In this document: piece by piece, positions 8,364 through 17,032 of the stretch
How the letters are laid out: every line of letters starts with the position of its first letter
Numbering within the stretch: the stretch's first letter is position 1
Source of the DNA: Arcicella gelida
GTDB lineage: Bacteria > Bacteroidota > Bacteroidia > Cytophagales > Spirosomataceae
DNA: 64,000 nucleotides
Direction: 5' to 3'
NCBI RefSeq assembly: GCF_034931025.1
Contig: NZ_JAYGIL010000021.1
Span: 1-64,000, forward strand
Translations under genes and position numbers: made by a program
Notes under the pieces: model-generated
What the model saw: the letters and a program-made list of their open reading frames with translations, nothing else
Told to the model about the DNA's origin: nothing
Databases searched by the model: none

Positions 8364-8594
8364 TATGTCTTCGATGACACAAAACATCTCTCAGGAATCA
8401 CTTTACATCTCTTCGATGACACAAAATATCTCTCGGGAATCACTTTACATCTCTTCGATGACATAAAACATCTCTCGGGAATCACTTTACATCTCTTCGA
8501 TGACATAAAATATCTCTCAGGAATCACTTTGCATCTCTTCGATGACACAAAATATCTCTCGGGAATCACTTTACATCTCTCTGATGACATCAAT
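8364..8594. repeat. Minisatellite, five 42-bp units plus a half unit
   Basis: Units start at 8364, 8406, 8448, 8490 and 8532, with a final half at 8574-8594. Each 42-bp unit is itself two diverged 21-bp halves, both beginning ATCTCT (one continuing TCGATGAC, the other CGGGAATCAC). The units are nearly identical, with C/T and A/G changes only, which points to recent tandem expansion. There are no spacers, so it is not a CRISPR. Confidence 0.93.
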
Positions 8595-8763
8595 TGTGAT
8601 TAATGGTTTTTATAAAATCTAATTAATAAAAAGGATAACAAATCAGGAAGCTAAGGAGTGGTTTTTCGGTGTTATATCGCTGGTGCACAACCATGTTTAG
8701 CTTTTCACAAACATAAAGTAATACTTGAAATAAAAAAAGAAGAAGATTATTTATTTCAAAAAA

Positions 8764-8792
8764 AATCCCTTTCTCAAAACGAGAAAAGGATG
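8764..8792 (-). terminator. Terminator of the pseudouridine synthase gene
   Basis: The stem TCCCTTTCTC/GAGAAAAGGA has a 5-nt loop. Read on minus it ends in a run of eight T. It lies about 60 bp after the stop codon. Confidence 0.75.
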
Positions 8793-8851
8793 ATGATAAG
8801 ATTTTATACTGAACAGTTAATGGCTTTCTGATAACCTATAACTGTCAATGG

Positions 8852-9769
8852 CTAGAACAAACTCAAAAACTTTTTAGGAACTGTTGTTTCAAAGTACATT
8901 TCTTCATCCGTAATTGGATGTACAAATGAGAGTACCCAAGCATGTAGCCCCAAACGACCAATCGGGTCGGTTTTAGCACCGTACTTTTCATCGCCCACAA
9001 TCGGATGACCAATGTCTTTCATGTGTACTCTGATTTGGTTTTTACGTCCTGTCTCTAAATTTACTTTTACTAAAGTATTAAATTCCGTCGCATCAATGGT
9101 ATCATAATGTGTGATGGCTTCTTTTCCTAAAGCTGGATTTGAAGTAGAATACACTGTTAAAGCCTTACTTTCTACTAAATAAGAACGAACCGTTCCGAGC
9201 GGATATTCGATATTTCCTTCCACCACTGCCAAGTATGTACGTTGTTGAATGGTTTCATTCCAAGATTCTTGCAAAAGTTTTTGTATTCTTTCACTTTTGG
9301 CAAACATCATCAAACCAGAAGTTTCACGGTCGAGGCGATGTACTACAAAGATTCTGTTGGCTGGGTCTTGTTTCTTTACGTGGTCGCTCAAAGTACTGTA
9401 AGCGTTGTACAGTTTTTGTTTTTCGGTAGCGATAGAAAGAAAACCTTCTTGTTTTTCAATAATGATTAAATATTGGTCTTCGTAAATAATCGTCAGTCCT
9501 TTGTACTTCTGAATTTCAGGAGCTTTAGAACTTTTAATATTCACGGTCTGCCCTACTCTTAACTTATAATTATACTGAGTTTCAGCTTTATTATCAACCA
9601 ATACTTGTTTATCTCTTAAATAAGACTTTATATTATGACGGCTTTTATGTGGCATTTTATCCAATAAAAAAGTCATTAATTCAGCAGGTTCGCTTACGTC
9701 AAAATGCACTTCTGCTTTTTTGGTATCTTTTGGATTTCGTTCACTAACTCTTCTATCCGTTTCTTTCAT
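8852..9769 (-). CDS. RluA-family pseudouridine synthase
   Basis: Isomerises specific uridines in rRNA or tRNA to pseudouridine. The 305-aa protein has an S4-like RNA-binding N-terminus (about 25-80, SRHNIKSYLRDKQVLVD) followed by the RluA catalytic domain. The hallmark HRLDRETSG is at 144-152, with Asp147 as catalytic nucleophile. The substrate-site segments RKNQIRVHM and HPIVGDEKYG follow. Which RNA site is modified cannot be decided (RluA, RluC and RluD types are similar). It is a single gene with a clear promoter at 9820-9851 and its own terminator. Confidence 0.92.
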   Translation of the reverse strand: MKETDRRVSERNPKDTKKAEVHFDVSEPAELMTFLLDKMPHKSRHNIKSYLRDKQVLVDNKAETQYNYKLRVGQTVNIKSSKAPEIQKYKGLTIIYEDQYLIIIEKQEGFLSIATEKQKLYNAYSTLSDHVKKQDPANRIFVVHRLDRETSGLMMFAKSERIQKLLQESWNETIQQRTYLAVVEGNIEYPLGTVRSYLVESKALTVYSTSNPALGKEAITHYDTIDATEFNTLVKVNLETGRKNQIRVHMKDIGHPIVGDEKYGAKTDPIGRLGLHAWVLSFVHPITDEEMYFETTVPKKFLSLF

Positions 9770-9819
9770 CTTGTCAACACTGTTTACTGTTTTCCAAAAG
9801 TTAATCTCATTTGGTTTTG

Positions 9820-9851
9820 CAAAGGTACAAAAAATAGAAGTTTATTTTCAA
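9820..9851 (-). promoter_or_regulatory. Bacteroidota-type promoter of the pseudouridine synthase gene
   Basis: On the minus strand a TTG box (9851-9849) is followed, 21 bp later, by TACCTTTG (9827-9820), matching the TAnnTTTG -7 consensus of the Bacteroidota primary sigma factor. The start codon is about 50 bp downstream. Confidence 0.65.
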
Positions 9852-9949
9852 TAATCTCAACCAAGCACCGTTTGAAAGCCAGTGTTAAACTTGTATCCAA
9901 TTGAATATTTTACTATGTTTAATCGTTAAAAGAAAAAATCAACAACGAA

Positions 9950-10609
9950 ATGAAAAAAATATTTTTTATCCTCTTACTATCTATCAATGTAATATCAGGC
10001 TATACTCAGGGAATGAGCAACGCTGGTAGTGTGCTACAAGACGTCAACGGAAAACCTATTCTTTCAAACAATTATGTTGAAATAGAAGGAAATCCATATT
10101 TACCCGAACAGTGGACAGTCGGAAGTATTAAGCTGAAAAATGGTGCTGTAATCAATTATAATGCTTTGAGATACAATATGGCATCGGGAGAACTTGAATT
10201 TCAAAGAAACGACCAAGCTTTTATTTTAACCAATCCTTTTGATGAATTTACGCTCATCAACGCAACGTTTAGAAAAGGTTTTCCTGCCATCGACGGACAA
10301 AGTAATAATAGTTTTTACGAAGTTTTACATGATGGAAAACTGAAATTATTATGTTTCAAAAATGCAGTGATGTATGAAGAAAAGCCTTATAATTCGGCGA
10401 CTAAAATCAAGAAATTCTTACATAATACTTATTACTATCTTTATAAAACTGATGGTACAATGGTAAAAGTTAAAAAAGATAAAAAGGCTATTCTTGCTAT
10501 TTTGAGTGATAAATCAAGTCAATTGGAAGAATATTTCAAAAAGGAAAACATTAAAATTAAGGAATGGAGTGATGTAGCCAATGTTTTGGCTTATTATGAA
10601 AAACTGTAG
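9950..10609 (+). CDS. Secreted hypothetical protein
   Basis: A 219-aa protein with a Sec signal peptide (1-19, ending GYTQ). The mature part is beta-rich at first (YVEIEGNPYLPEQW, then KLKNGAVINYNALRYN), followed by a lysine-rich helical C-terminus. It resembles a recurrent family of exported Bacteroidota proteins of unknown role whose N-terminal half describes a structural shell rather than an enzyme. No catalytic motif is visible. It is divergent from the pseudouridine synthase gene and closed by a strong terminator, so probably monocistronic. Confidence 0.75.
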   Translation: MKKIFFILLLSINVISGYTQGMSNAGSVLQDVNGKPILSNNYVEIEGNPYLPEQWTVGSIKLKNGAVINYNALRYNMASGELEFQRNDQAFILTNPFDEFTLINATFRKGFPAIDGQSNNSFYEVLHDGKLKLLCFKNAVMYEEKPYNSATKIKKFLHNTYYYLYKTDGTMVKVKKDKKAILAILSDKSSQLEEYFKKENIKIKEWSDVANVLAYYEKL

Positions 10610-10635
10610 CATAATTATTTGAAATAAATTGCAGT

Positions 10636-10679
10636 AGAAACGCCTCTATTTTGTTCGAAAATAGAGGCGTTTCTATTTT
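10636..10679 (+). terminator. Intrinsic terminator after the secreted hypothetical
   Basis: Perfect 17-bp arms (10636-10652 and 10658-10674) with a GTTCG loop, followed by a T-rich stretch. Confidence 0.85.
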
Positions 10680-10781
10680 AATACAAACATTTGATAACAA
10701 AGAACTTGAAAACGAGTTATACAAGGACGGTTAATTTCTACCTATTTATTAAATTATCTATTCAACATTTTCAACTTCATA

Positions 10782-11549
10782 ATGCCAAAACTTTCTATTA
10801 ACGATAAATTTATTGACTTCTCTGATTACGGACGACCTATTGCCAGTTTTCTTGCCCTTCATTTATCAAGGTTAAAAGTAAATGCTATCCAAGTAACTTT
10901 TACTTTCTTTTTGGCTGGCATTGCCTGTGTTTATTGTATTCAAACACATCATTTTGTATTAGCGGCTTTGTTCTTGATGCTCAAAAATATTTTGGATGCA
11001 GTAGATGGCGAAATCGCCAGAATCACCAAACATCCTTCTATTATTGGGCGATATTTAGATTCTATTTTTGATTTTATCATTAATCTGCTTATTCTACTAA
11101 GTATTCTCAATATCGAAACTTCCTCTAAGCTTACTTTTTTACTAGCCTTTTTCGGGATTGAATTTCAATGTTCTATTTATAACTATTATTATGTAATTTT
11201 GAGGAGACGCTTGAACAATGATGAGACAAGTCGTATTCTTGAGTTTAGGAAACCAATCAGTTATCACTACGAAAACCAGAAAATAGCCAATGTTTTACAT
11301 GCTCTTTTTTTGTGTTTGTATGTAGTTTTTGATGCTTTAGTGTTAGCACTCGACAAACCTGCTCTTTTTGTTAGGCAATTTCCGAAATGGTTTATGAGTT
11401 TATTATCATTACTCGGATTGGGTTTCCAATTACTCATCATTTGTAGTTTACTTTGCTTAGGATTAACCGAAATGATATTGCCTTTCTTTGCTTGGTACAG
11501 TATTTTCGGTTTATTTGTAATTTTAATCAGAAAATTACTTGTGAAGTAA
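10782..11549 (+). CDS. CDP-alcohol phosphatidyltransferase family protein
   Basis: A 255-aa inner-membrane enzyme that joins a CDP-linked lipid or polyol to an alcohol acceptor during phospholipid or head-group synthesis. The family signature is complete: D72, D75-G76, A79-R80, G89, D93 and D97, in DAVDGEIAR...GRYLDSIFD. About six hydrophobic helices surround it. The acceptor alcohol cannot be deduced; ethanolamine, serine, glycerol-phosphate and inositol enzymes all share this motif. The VWA gene follows after 26 bp, so they probably share a transcript, although no functional link is known. Confidence 0.88.
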   Translation: MPKLSINDKFIDFSDYGRPIASFLALHLSRLKVNAIQVTFTFFLAGIACVYCIQTHHFVLAALFLMLKNILDAVDGEIARITKHPSIIGRYLDSIFDFIINLLILLSILNIETSSKLTFLLAFFGIEFQCSIYNYYYVILRRRLNNDETSRILEFRKPISYHYENQKIANVLHALFLCLYVVFDALVLALDKPALFVRQFPKWFMSLLSLLGLGFQLLIICSLLCLGLTEMILPFFAWYSIFGLFVILIRKLLVK

Positions 11550-11575
11550 ACATCATATTTTACTTCCTCAGAAAG

Positions 11576-12535
11576 ATGAATTTAACCTCAGCCTTAGGGA
11601 AAACTGAATATTGGTTTATCGCTATTTTTCTTATACTGTACTTAATTTATTTGGGACGAGTTTTTTGGATTGCCAAACGACTTAAAACCACAGCACGCTC
11701 AAGTATTTTAAAATTCTTTCTAAGAACCATCTATTTTGGCTTAATGTTGTTAGCTTTGTTAGATCCATCGTTTGGTGAATTGAACGAAGCCACAAAAGCA
11801 GTAAGTAGAGAAATCTTTTTTCTAGTAGATGTTTCAAAATCAATGGACGCTACAGATATTCAGCCCAGTAGAATTGAAAAAGCCAAGTTTGAGATTAATA
11901 GAGTAATTAATCAATTTCCGAATGATAGAATTGGTATTATTGTATTTTCAGACGAAGCTATTTTATTATCGCCGCTTACTTTTGATAGAAATGCTATCAG
12001 TCTGTTTGTTCCGAAAATCAATACTAATTTGTTAACAGGCGGAGGTTCACAGATTAATCCAGCACTTGAATTAGCGCATAATCGCTTCCAAAAATCTAAA
12101 TCAAAGAATAAATCAAAAGTAATTGTCTTGATAAGTGATGGTGAATTTGCAGACGAATACGATAGAAATATCGTTGGGCAAATCAAGCAAAATGGCATCA
12201 ATTTCTTCTCTGTGGGCATCGGAACGCCCGAAGGTTCATCAATCAAAGAAGAAAATACCTTTAAAAAAGACAGTGATGGAAATGTTGTTATCACCAAATT
12301 AGACAACGTTTTATTGAAGAAAATAACAAACGAAGCAAAAGGTAAATACTTAGAAATTAGCAACATATCTAATAGTTTAACAGCGTTAATTACTGAAATA
12401 AACCAAATTACAAGTACAATTTCAAGTAATCAGCAAATTAATGTTGCTGTAAATAAATATTTTTATTTTCTAATCATTGCATTATTTTTGCTCGGGATTG
12501 ATGTTTTTTTCACGGTGCGAACCTTTCAGTTATAG
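11576..12535 (+). CDS. Bat-type VWA-domain membrane protein (BatA/BatB-like)
   Basis: A 319-aa protein: two N-terminal membrane helices (about 11-33 and 48-63), a periplasmic von Willebrand A domain (about 78-285) and one C-terminal helix (about 295-315). The MIDAS metal site reads DVSKS (D85, S87, S89), with TGGGSQI and ISDGEF completing it. The open frame extends to 11453, but that part overlaps the previous gene; ATG 11576 is the natural start. Bat proteins of Bacteroidota and spirochaetes occur beside MoxR ATPases and TPR proteins and are linked to stress tolerance; no MoxR gene is in this window. The TPR gene follows. Confidence 0.85.
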   Translation: MNLTSALGKTEYWFIAIFLILYLIYLGRVFWIAKRLKTTARSSILKFFLRTIYFGLMLLALLDPSFGELNEATKAVSREIFFLVDVSKSMDATDIQPSRIEKAKFEINRVINQFPNDRIGIIVFSDEAILLSPLTFDRNAISLFVPKINTNLLTGGGSQINPALELAHNRFQKSKSKNKSKVIVLISDGEFADEYDRNIVGQIKQNGINFFSVGIGTPEGSSIKEENTFKKDSDGNVVITKLDNVLLKKITNEAKGKYLEISNISNSLTALITEINQITSTISSNQQINVAVNKYFYFLIIALFLLGIDVFFTVRTFQL

Positions 12536-12636
12536 TGTTAGAATAGCACATTTTGAAAATTAAATAACGAAAAAAATTATATTATTGATTAATTTTAATT
12601 TGTCAAATTTTAAAAATCACTAAATATTAATCAACT

Positions 12637-13326
12637 TTGTTAAATCAATTTGTCTTATATATTTTTCTTTGGATACTTGATAATGGCTCTTTTTCAAAAG
12701 TAAACAATAGAAATCGAGCAAAAATCGAGGCATTAATTGCATTCAGGAAAGGTAATTATCGTGAAGCGGCAAACCAGTATCTTATTTTATCAAAACAATC
12801 TATTTTTACACCTCCAGAAGTATCTTTAAATTATGCACATGCTCTTTTTGAGGCCAAAGACACACTTGCTGCCCGCCAAATATATGCTCGATTAAGTGGA
12901 CTAAAAGAAGCTAAATTAACTTCAACTACTTTAGTACAATTGGGTTTAATATTTTGTAATCAGCAAGACACTGCTAAAGCATTGACACTTTTCAAGCAAG
13001 CTTTAGTGATGATGCCCGAAAACAATATCGCTAGGTTTAATTATGAATTATTGAAAAGAAAATTCAAACCTAAGCAAGAGCCACCTAAAGCACCGCCGCC
13101 AAGCAGTCAAAAAACGCCTCCTAAACCTCCTCCTCAGGAAAATGCTGAAGTAGCAAAAAATGAAAACCAACAAGAGTTACTTAAAACATTAAAAAACTAT
13201 GGCTTAACAGTGGACAAAGCCAAAACCATATTGGACGCTATGAAAAGTAGTGAAATCCAATATATTCAGCAACGTCAGAAAGTCACCAAAAACCCCAATA
13301 AAACAATAACAAAGCAAAACTGGTAA
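12637..13326 (+). CDS. TPR protein of the Bat type (BatC/BatE-like)
   Basis: A 229-aa protein with a short N-terminal hydrophobic segment, two or three TPR units (about 30-135, for example GNYREAANQYLILSK and DTAKALTLFKQALVMMPEN), then a proline-rich linker (about 145-170) and a helical tail. The only in-frame start is a TTG at 12637: TAA precedes it by three codons and the next Met is deep in the TPR domain. It directly follows the VWA gene, as TPR partners do in bat clusters, and is probably anchored at the periplasmic face. The exact role is not established. Confidence 0.75.
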   Translation: MLNQFVLYIFLWILDNGSFSKVNNRNRAKIEALIAFRKGNYREAANQYLILSKQSIFTPPEVSLNYAHALFEAKDTLAARQIYARLSGLKEAKLTSTTLVQLGLIFCNQQDTAKALTLFKQALVMMPENNIARFNYELLKRKFKPKQEPPKAPPPSSQKTPPKPPPQENAEVAKNENQQELLKTLKNYGLTVDKAKTILDAMKSSEIQYIQQRQKVTKNPNKTITKQNW

Positions 13327-13337
13327 GAACCGCATTT

Positions 13338-14519
13338 ATGAATACACAGGAAGTTTATATCATTTCGGCAGTTAGAACGCCGATTGGAAGTTTCGGAGGA
13401 GCATTATCTAGCCTATCGGCTACTCAATTAGGAAGTATCGCTATCAAAGCTGCTGTTGAAAAAGCAAAAATTAAGCCTGAGAGCGTGGAAGAAGTATTAA
13501 TGGGTAATGTTATTTCCGCCAATTTGGGGCAAGCACCTGCTCGCCAAGCAGCTTTAGGTGCTGGTTTATCACCTCAAGCAAAATGCACAACAATCAATAA
13601 AGTTTGTGCTTCAGGGGCAAAAGCAATTATGTTGGCAGCTCAAAGTATCATGCTTGGGATTTCAGATATTGTAGTAGCAGGCGGAATGGAGAGTATGTCA
13701 AACGCACCATTTTATGTTCCAAATGCAAGATTCGGTTATAAATTTGGCTCATCAAGTTTTATCGACGGACTAGAAAAAGATGGTTTAACAGATGTTTATG
13801 AAAACTGCTCAATGGGCTTTTTTGCCGATAGAACCGCTCGTAAATACGGAATAAGCCGTGAAGCACAAGATAGCTATACCATTGATTCTTACAAACGTGC
13901 TGCAGCAGCCGCTGAAAGCGGTTCATTTGCAGGCGAAATTGTTCCAGTAGAAGTAAAAACCAAACAAGGAAGTATGCTTATTACTGAAGATGAAGAATTC
14001 AAAAAAGTAAAGTTTGAGAAAATTCCAGATTTAAAACCAGCTTTTGAAAAAAGAGGAACAGTTACAGCTGCAAGCTCATCAAATCTAAATGATGGTGCTT
14101 CTGCCTTGGTATTAATGTCTAAAAAGAAGGCTGATAAATTAGGGTTGTTGCCAATTGCTAAAATTATCGGTATGGCAGATGCTGAACAAGAACCAGAATT
14201 CTTTACAACAACGCCAACAGTAGCTTTGCCAAAAGCAATCAAAATGGCTAATTTAATCAAAGAAGAAATTGATTATTATGAAGTAAACGAAGCATTTGCT
14301 GTTGTACCTTTGGCTTTTGAAAAAATATTGGATATTCCACATAAAAAAGTAAATGTACACGGTGGTGCAGTAGCTTTGGGGCATCCACTTGGAGCATCCG
14401 GAGCTAGAATTGTTACTTCTTTAATTTATATTTTAAAACAAAAAGGAGCAAGATACGGAGCCGCTGGTATTTGTAATGGTGGCGGAGGAGCATCTGCTAT
14501 TGTGATTGAAAGGATGTAA
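13338..14519 (+). CDS. Acetyl-CoA C-acetyltransferase (thiolase)
   Basis: Condenses two acetyl-CoA to acetoacetyl-CoA, or cleaves 3-ketoacyl-CoA in the reverse direction. At 393 aa it is full length for biosynthetic thiolases. All catalytic residues are in place: Cys90 in NKVCASGAKA (acyl-enzyme), His349 in GGAVALGHPLG, and Cys379 in CNGGGGAS. It begins 12 bp after the TPR gene, so it may lie in the same transcript. No beta-oxidation or polyhydroxybutyrate genes adjoin it, so its pathway cannot be set from context. Confidence 0.95.
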   Translation: MNTQEVYIISAVRTPIGSFGGALSSLSATQLGSIAIKAAVEKAKIKPESVEEVLMGNVISANLGQAPARQAALGAGLSPQAKCTTINKVCASGAKAIMLAAQSIMLGISDIVVAGGMESMSNAPFYVPNARFGYKFGSSSFIDGLEKDGLTDVYENCSMGFFADRTARKYGISREAQDSYTIDSYKRAAAAAESGSFAGEIVPVEVKTKQGSMLITEDEEFKKVKFEKIPDLKPAFEKRGTVTAASSSNLNDGASALVLMSKKKADKLGLLPIAKIIGMADAEQEPEFFTTTPTVALPKAIKMANLIKEEIDYYEVNEAFAVVPLAFEKILDIPHKKVNVHGGAVALGHPLGASGARIVTSLIYILKQKGARYGAAGICNGGGGASAIVIERM

Positions 14520-14603
14520 TCTCTGAAAGTTTGTGGTAATTTTGCAGAAATTATTTCACTAAAAAGCATTAAATAAGCGTGATTAAAATCGCAAAACAAC
14601 ATA

Positions 14604-15545
14604 ATGAACGTAATTAAAAACACAAATTTTAATTTTCCAAACCAAACAAATTTTTACAAAGGAAAAGTGCGTGATGTATATTCTTTTGAAAATCTTTTGG
14701 TGATGGTTGCCTCTGACAGAATTTCAGCATTTGATGTAGTTTTACCTAGAGCAATTCCATTTAAAGGTCAAGTATTAAATCAAATCGCTGAACACTTTCT
14801 GAATGCAACCAGAGATGTAGTTCCCAACTGGCTTGTTGCTACGCCAGACCCAAATGTAAGTGTTGGCTTAAAATGTGAAACATACCCTGTAGAAATGGTT
14901 GTAAGAGGCTATTTGGCGGGTCATGCTTGGCGTACTTATAAAGCTGGCTTACGCACTTTATGCGGAGTAACTTTACCAGAAGGTTTGAAGGAAAATGACA
15001 AATTGCCTACGCCAATTATTACGCCAACAACCAAAGCACACGAAGGTCACGATGAAGATATTTCAAGAGAAGAAATCCTTGCAAAAGGATTAGTCTCTGA
15101 AGCAGAATATGTTCAACTAGAGCAATACACATTGGCACTTTTTGCAAAAGGTACTGAAATGGCTGCCGAACAAGGTTTGATTTTAGTAGATACAAAATAT
15201 GAATTTGGTAATAAAGATGGACAAATCACTTTGATTGATGAAATCCATACGCCAGATTCTTCTCGCTATTTTTATGCTGATGGATACCAAGAACGCCAAA
15301 ACAATAATGAATCACAAAAACAACTTTCAAAAGAATTTGTTCGTGAATGGTTGATTGCAAATGGTTTTCAAGGTAAAGACGGACAAGTTATTCCTGAAAT
15401 GACTGATGAATGGGTTAATCAAGTTTCTGAACGTTATATCGAGCTTTTTGAACAAGTAACAGGCAAAAAATTTGTGAAAGATAATTCCGAAAATATTTTG
15501 GCTAGAGTTGAAGAAAACGTAAACAGTTATTTAAAGTCTTTGTAG
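14604..15545 (+). CDS. purC: Phosphoribosylaminoimidazole-succinocarboxamide synthase
   Basis: SAICAR synthetase, the purine-pathway enzyme joining aspartate to CAIR with ATP hydrolysis, cytosolic. The 313-aa form is the longer variant usual in Bacteroidota. Signature segments seen: FYKGKVRDVYSF (nucleotide-binding start), VASDRISAFDVVLP, EMVVRGYLAGHAW, and the C-terminal ILVDTKYEFG and LIDEIHTPDSSRY. It stands 84 bp after the thiolase and 28 bp before the STAS gene. No other pur gene is in the window. Confidence 0.97.
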   Translation: MNVIKNTNFNFPNQTNFYKGKVRDVYSFENLLVMVASDRISAFDVVLPRAIPFKGQVLNQIAEHFLNATRDVVPNWLVATPDPNVSVGLKCETYPVEMVVRGYLAGHAWRTYKAGLRTLCGVTLPEGLKENDKLPTPIITPTTKAHEGHDEDISREEILAKGLVSEAEYVQLEQYTLALFAKGTEMAAEQGLILVDTKYEFGNKDGQITLIDEIHTPDSSRYFYADGYQERQNNNESQKQLSKEFVREWLIANGFQGKDGQVIPEMTDEWVNQVSERYIELFEQVTGKKFVKDNSENILARVEENVNSYLKSL

Positions 15546-15573
15546 GAAGTAAAACAAGAAATTACAACAATTT

Positions 15574-15999
15574 ATGGAATTTAAGGTAGAAAAAAACGAG
15601 CAGTACGCTCTTATCGAACTTAAAGAAACTGCCTTAACGCAGGAAAATCACGCTGATTTAGAAAAAATAATTCGCCAGCTTTTCAGAGAAGGTTATGGCA
15701 ATATTATTATTGAATTTAATACCATTACCGAATTAGACGGGCATGGTATTTCGATAATTCGTAAAGCCAATAAAATTTGTTTAAACGAATTAGGACTTTT
15801 AATTATCGTTACCAAAAATCAAGAAATTATCGACCAGTTAGATGCTGCAAAAATTGAAGAATTGACAGTAATGCCAACCGTTCAAGAAGCAATTGATGCT
15901 GTTTATTTGAATGAATTGGAAAATGATTTCCAATCAGACGAAGATGATGAATACGACCACGGCGAATATAGCGAAGGCGGTTCTGATGATGATTATTAA
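15574..15999 (+). CDS. STAS-domain protein with acidic tail
   Basis: A 141-aa cytosolic protein whose first ~110 residues are a STAS domain, the fold of anti-sigma-factor antagonists such as SpoIIAA. The usual phosphorylated serine segment is represented by ELDGHGISIIRKANK, with a Ser in the expected place. The last ~30 residues are almost all Asp, Glu, Tyr, Ser and Gly, an intrinsically disordered acidic tail. Upstream is purC (28 bp gap) and a terminator follows, so it ends this transcript. The interaction partner is unknown. Confidence 0.82.
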   Translation: MEFKVEKNEQYALIELKETALTQENHADLEKIIRQLFREGYGNIIIEFNTITELDGHGISIIRKANKICLNELGLLIIVTKNQEIIDQLDAAKIEELTVMPTVQEAIDAVYLNELENDFQSDEDDEYDHGEYSEGGSDDDY

Positions 16000-16007
16000 T
16001 ATTAAGG

Positions 16008-16038
16008 AGAGGTCAGTTATAAAACTGACCTCTTTTAT
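16008..16038 (+). terminator. Intrinsic terminator after the STAS gene
   Basis: Perfect 11-bp arms (16008-16018 and 16023-16033) with a TATA loop, followed by TTT. Confidence 0.85.
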
Positions 16039-16104
16039 AACAAATCAATATTTTTAGTTGTTAAACTGATATTGATTTAAAACTATACAATCCCATAAAC
16101 AATC

Positions 16105-17031
16105 TTGAGTTTTCAGCTAACCATCCTAGGTACGGGTTCTGCCACACCCGTTTTAACAAGAAACCCTACGGCTCATCATCTACAGATTGAGCAGGAAGGC
16201 TATTTGATAGATTGTGGAGAAGGCACGCAAAGTCAATTACTTCATTACAAAATCAGGACAACAAAACTCAAGTATATTTTCATTACGCATCTTCACGGCG
16301 ACCATTTTTTTGGTTTAATCGGGCTTTTATCTACCTTAAATATGCACCGTAGAATCGAAGATTTATGGATTTTTGCACCAAAAGGACTTGCCGAAATTAT
16401 CACAATTCAATTAAAATATTCTGATACTCGGCTGAACTTTAAAATACATTTTACAGAAACACAAACAGAAAAGAGCTATCTTCTTTTCGAAAACGATAAT
16501 GTTACTATCACGACAATTCCGCTGATTCACAGAGTACCTTGTTGTGGTTTTTTGTTCAGAGAAAAAAGTAAGAAAAGAAAAATCGTAAAAAACACGAAGC
16601 CTGCTGATTTGACTTTTGAAGAAATCAAAATGTTAAAGGATGGTGAAGATATTTTTAATGCAGATGGTTCGGTGAAGTATAAAAACGAAAATTATACGAC
16701 TCCTTCTTTAAAAAGTTGTAGCTATGCTTTTTGTTCTGATACACTTTTTAATGAATCGATTATTGATATTGTGAAAAATGTCGATTTGCTATATCATGAG
16801 GCAACTTTTTTGGATGAATTATTACCAAGAGCTACACAGACAAATCATTCTACCACCAAACAAGCTGCCTTAATTGCGAAAAAAGCAAAAGTAGGCAAGC
16901 TCATTATTGGGCATTATTCTTCAAGATACAAAGAGCTAGAAACACATTTAGCTGAGGCTCGTGAAGTATTTATGAATTCATATTTAGCTATTGAAGGCGA
17001 AACACATAAAATTCGTGAAATCAAAGTTTAA
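16105..17031 (+). CDS. rnz: Ribonuclease Z
   Basis: Zinc endonuclease that trims the 3' end of tRNA precursors lacking encoded CCA. It is 308 aa long, close to bacterial RNase Z size. The metallo-beta-lactamase motif is THLHGDHFFG (H62, H64, D66, H67). Further zinc ligands lie in FCSDT, in LLYHEATF and in the C-terminal IGHYSSRY. The start is TTG at 16105, since the protein must begin just before LTILGTGSATP and no ATG is available. The tRNA-Leu at 60.2 kb lacks an encoded CCA, consistent with a need for RNase Z in this genome. It converges on the T9SS cargo gene with a 1-bp gap. Confidence 0.93.
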   Translation: MSFQLTILGTGSATPVLTRNPTAHHLQIEQEGYLIDCGEGTQSQLLHYKIRTTKLKYIFITHLHGDHFFGLIGLLSTLNMHRRIEDLWIFAPKGLAEIITIQLKYSDTRLNFKIHFTETQTEKSYLLFENDNVTITTIPLIHRVPCCGFLFREKSKKRKIVKNTKPADLTFEEIKMLKDGEDIFNADGSVKYKNENYTTPSLKSCSYAFCSDTLFNESIIDIVKNVDLLYHEATFLDELLPRATQTNHSTTKQAALIAKKAKVGKLIIGHYSSRYKELETHLAEAREVFMNSYLAIEGETHKIREIKV

Positions 17032-17032
17032 C

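Larger units (their letters stand above)
8246..8851. other. Repeat-bearing intergenic region
   Basis: About 600 bp without a credible gene. It contains an imperfect hairpin (8311-8353), a 42-bp minisatellite (8364-8594) and the terminator of the pseudouridine synthase (8764-8792). The minus-strand ORF across 8342-8593 is only the in-frame translation of the 42-bp repeat. Nothing recognisable was seen in 8600-8750. Confidence 0.7.

Noticed and set aside
8342..8593. 83-aa minus-strand repeat protein
   Set aside because: The ORF exists only because the 42-bp repeat is a multiple of three. No ribosome site or conserved protein pattern is seen.
11453..11575. N-terminal extension of the Bat-type VWA protein
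   Set aside because: The extension overlaps the CDP-alcohol phosphatidyltransferase gene in another frame. The ATG at 11576 gives a normal family start.
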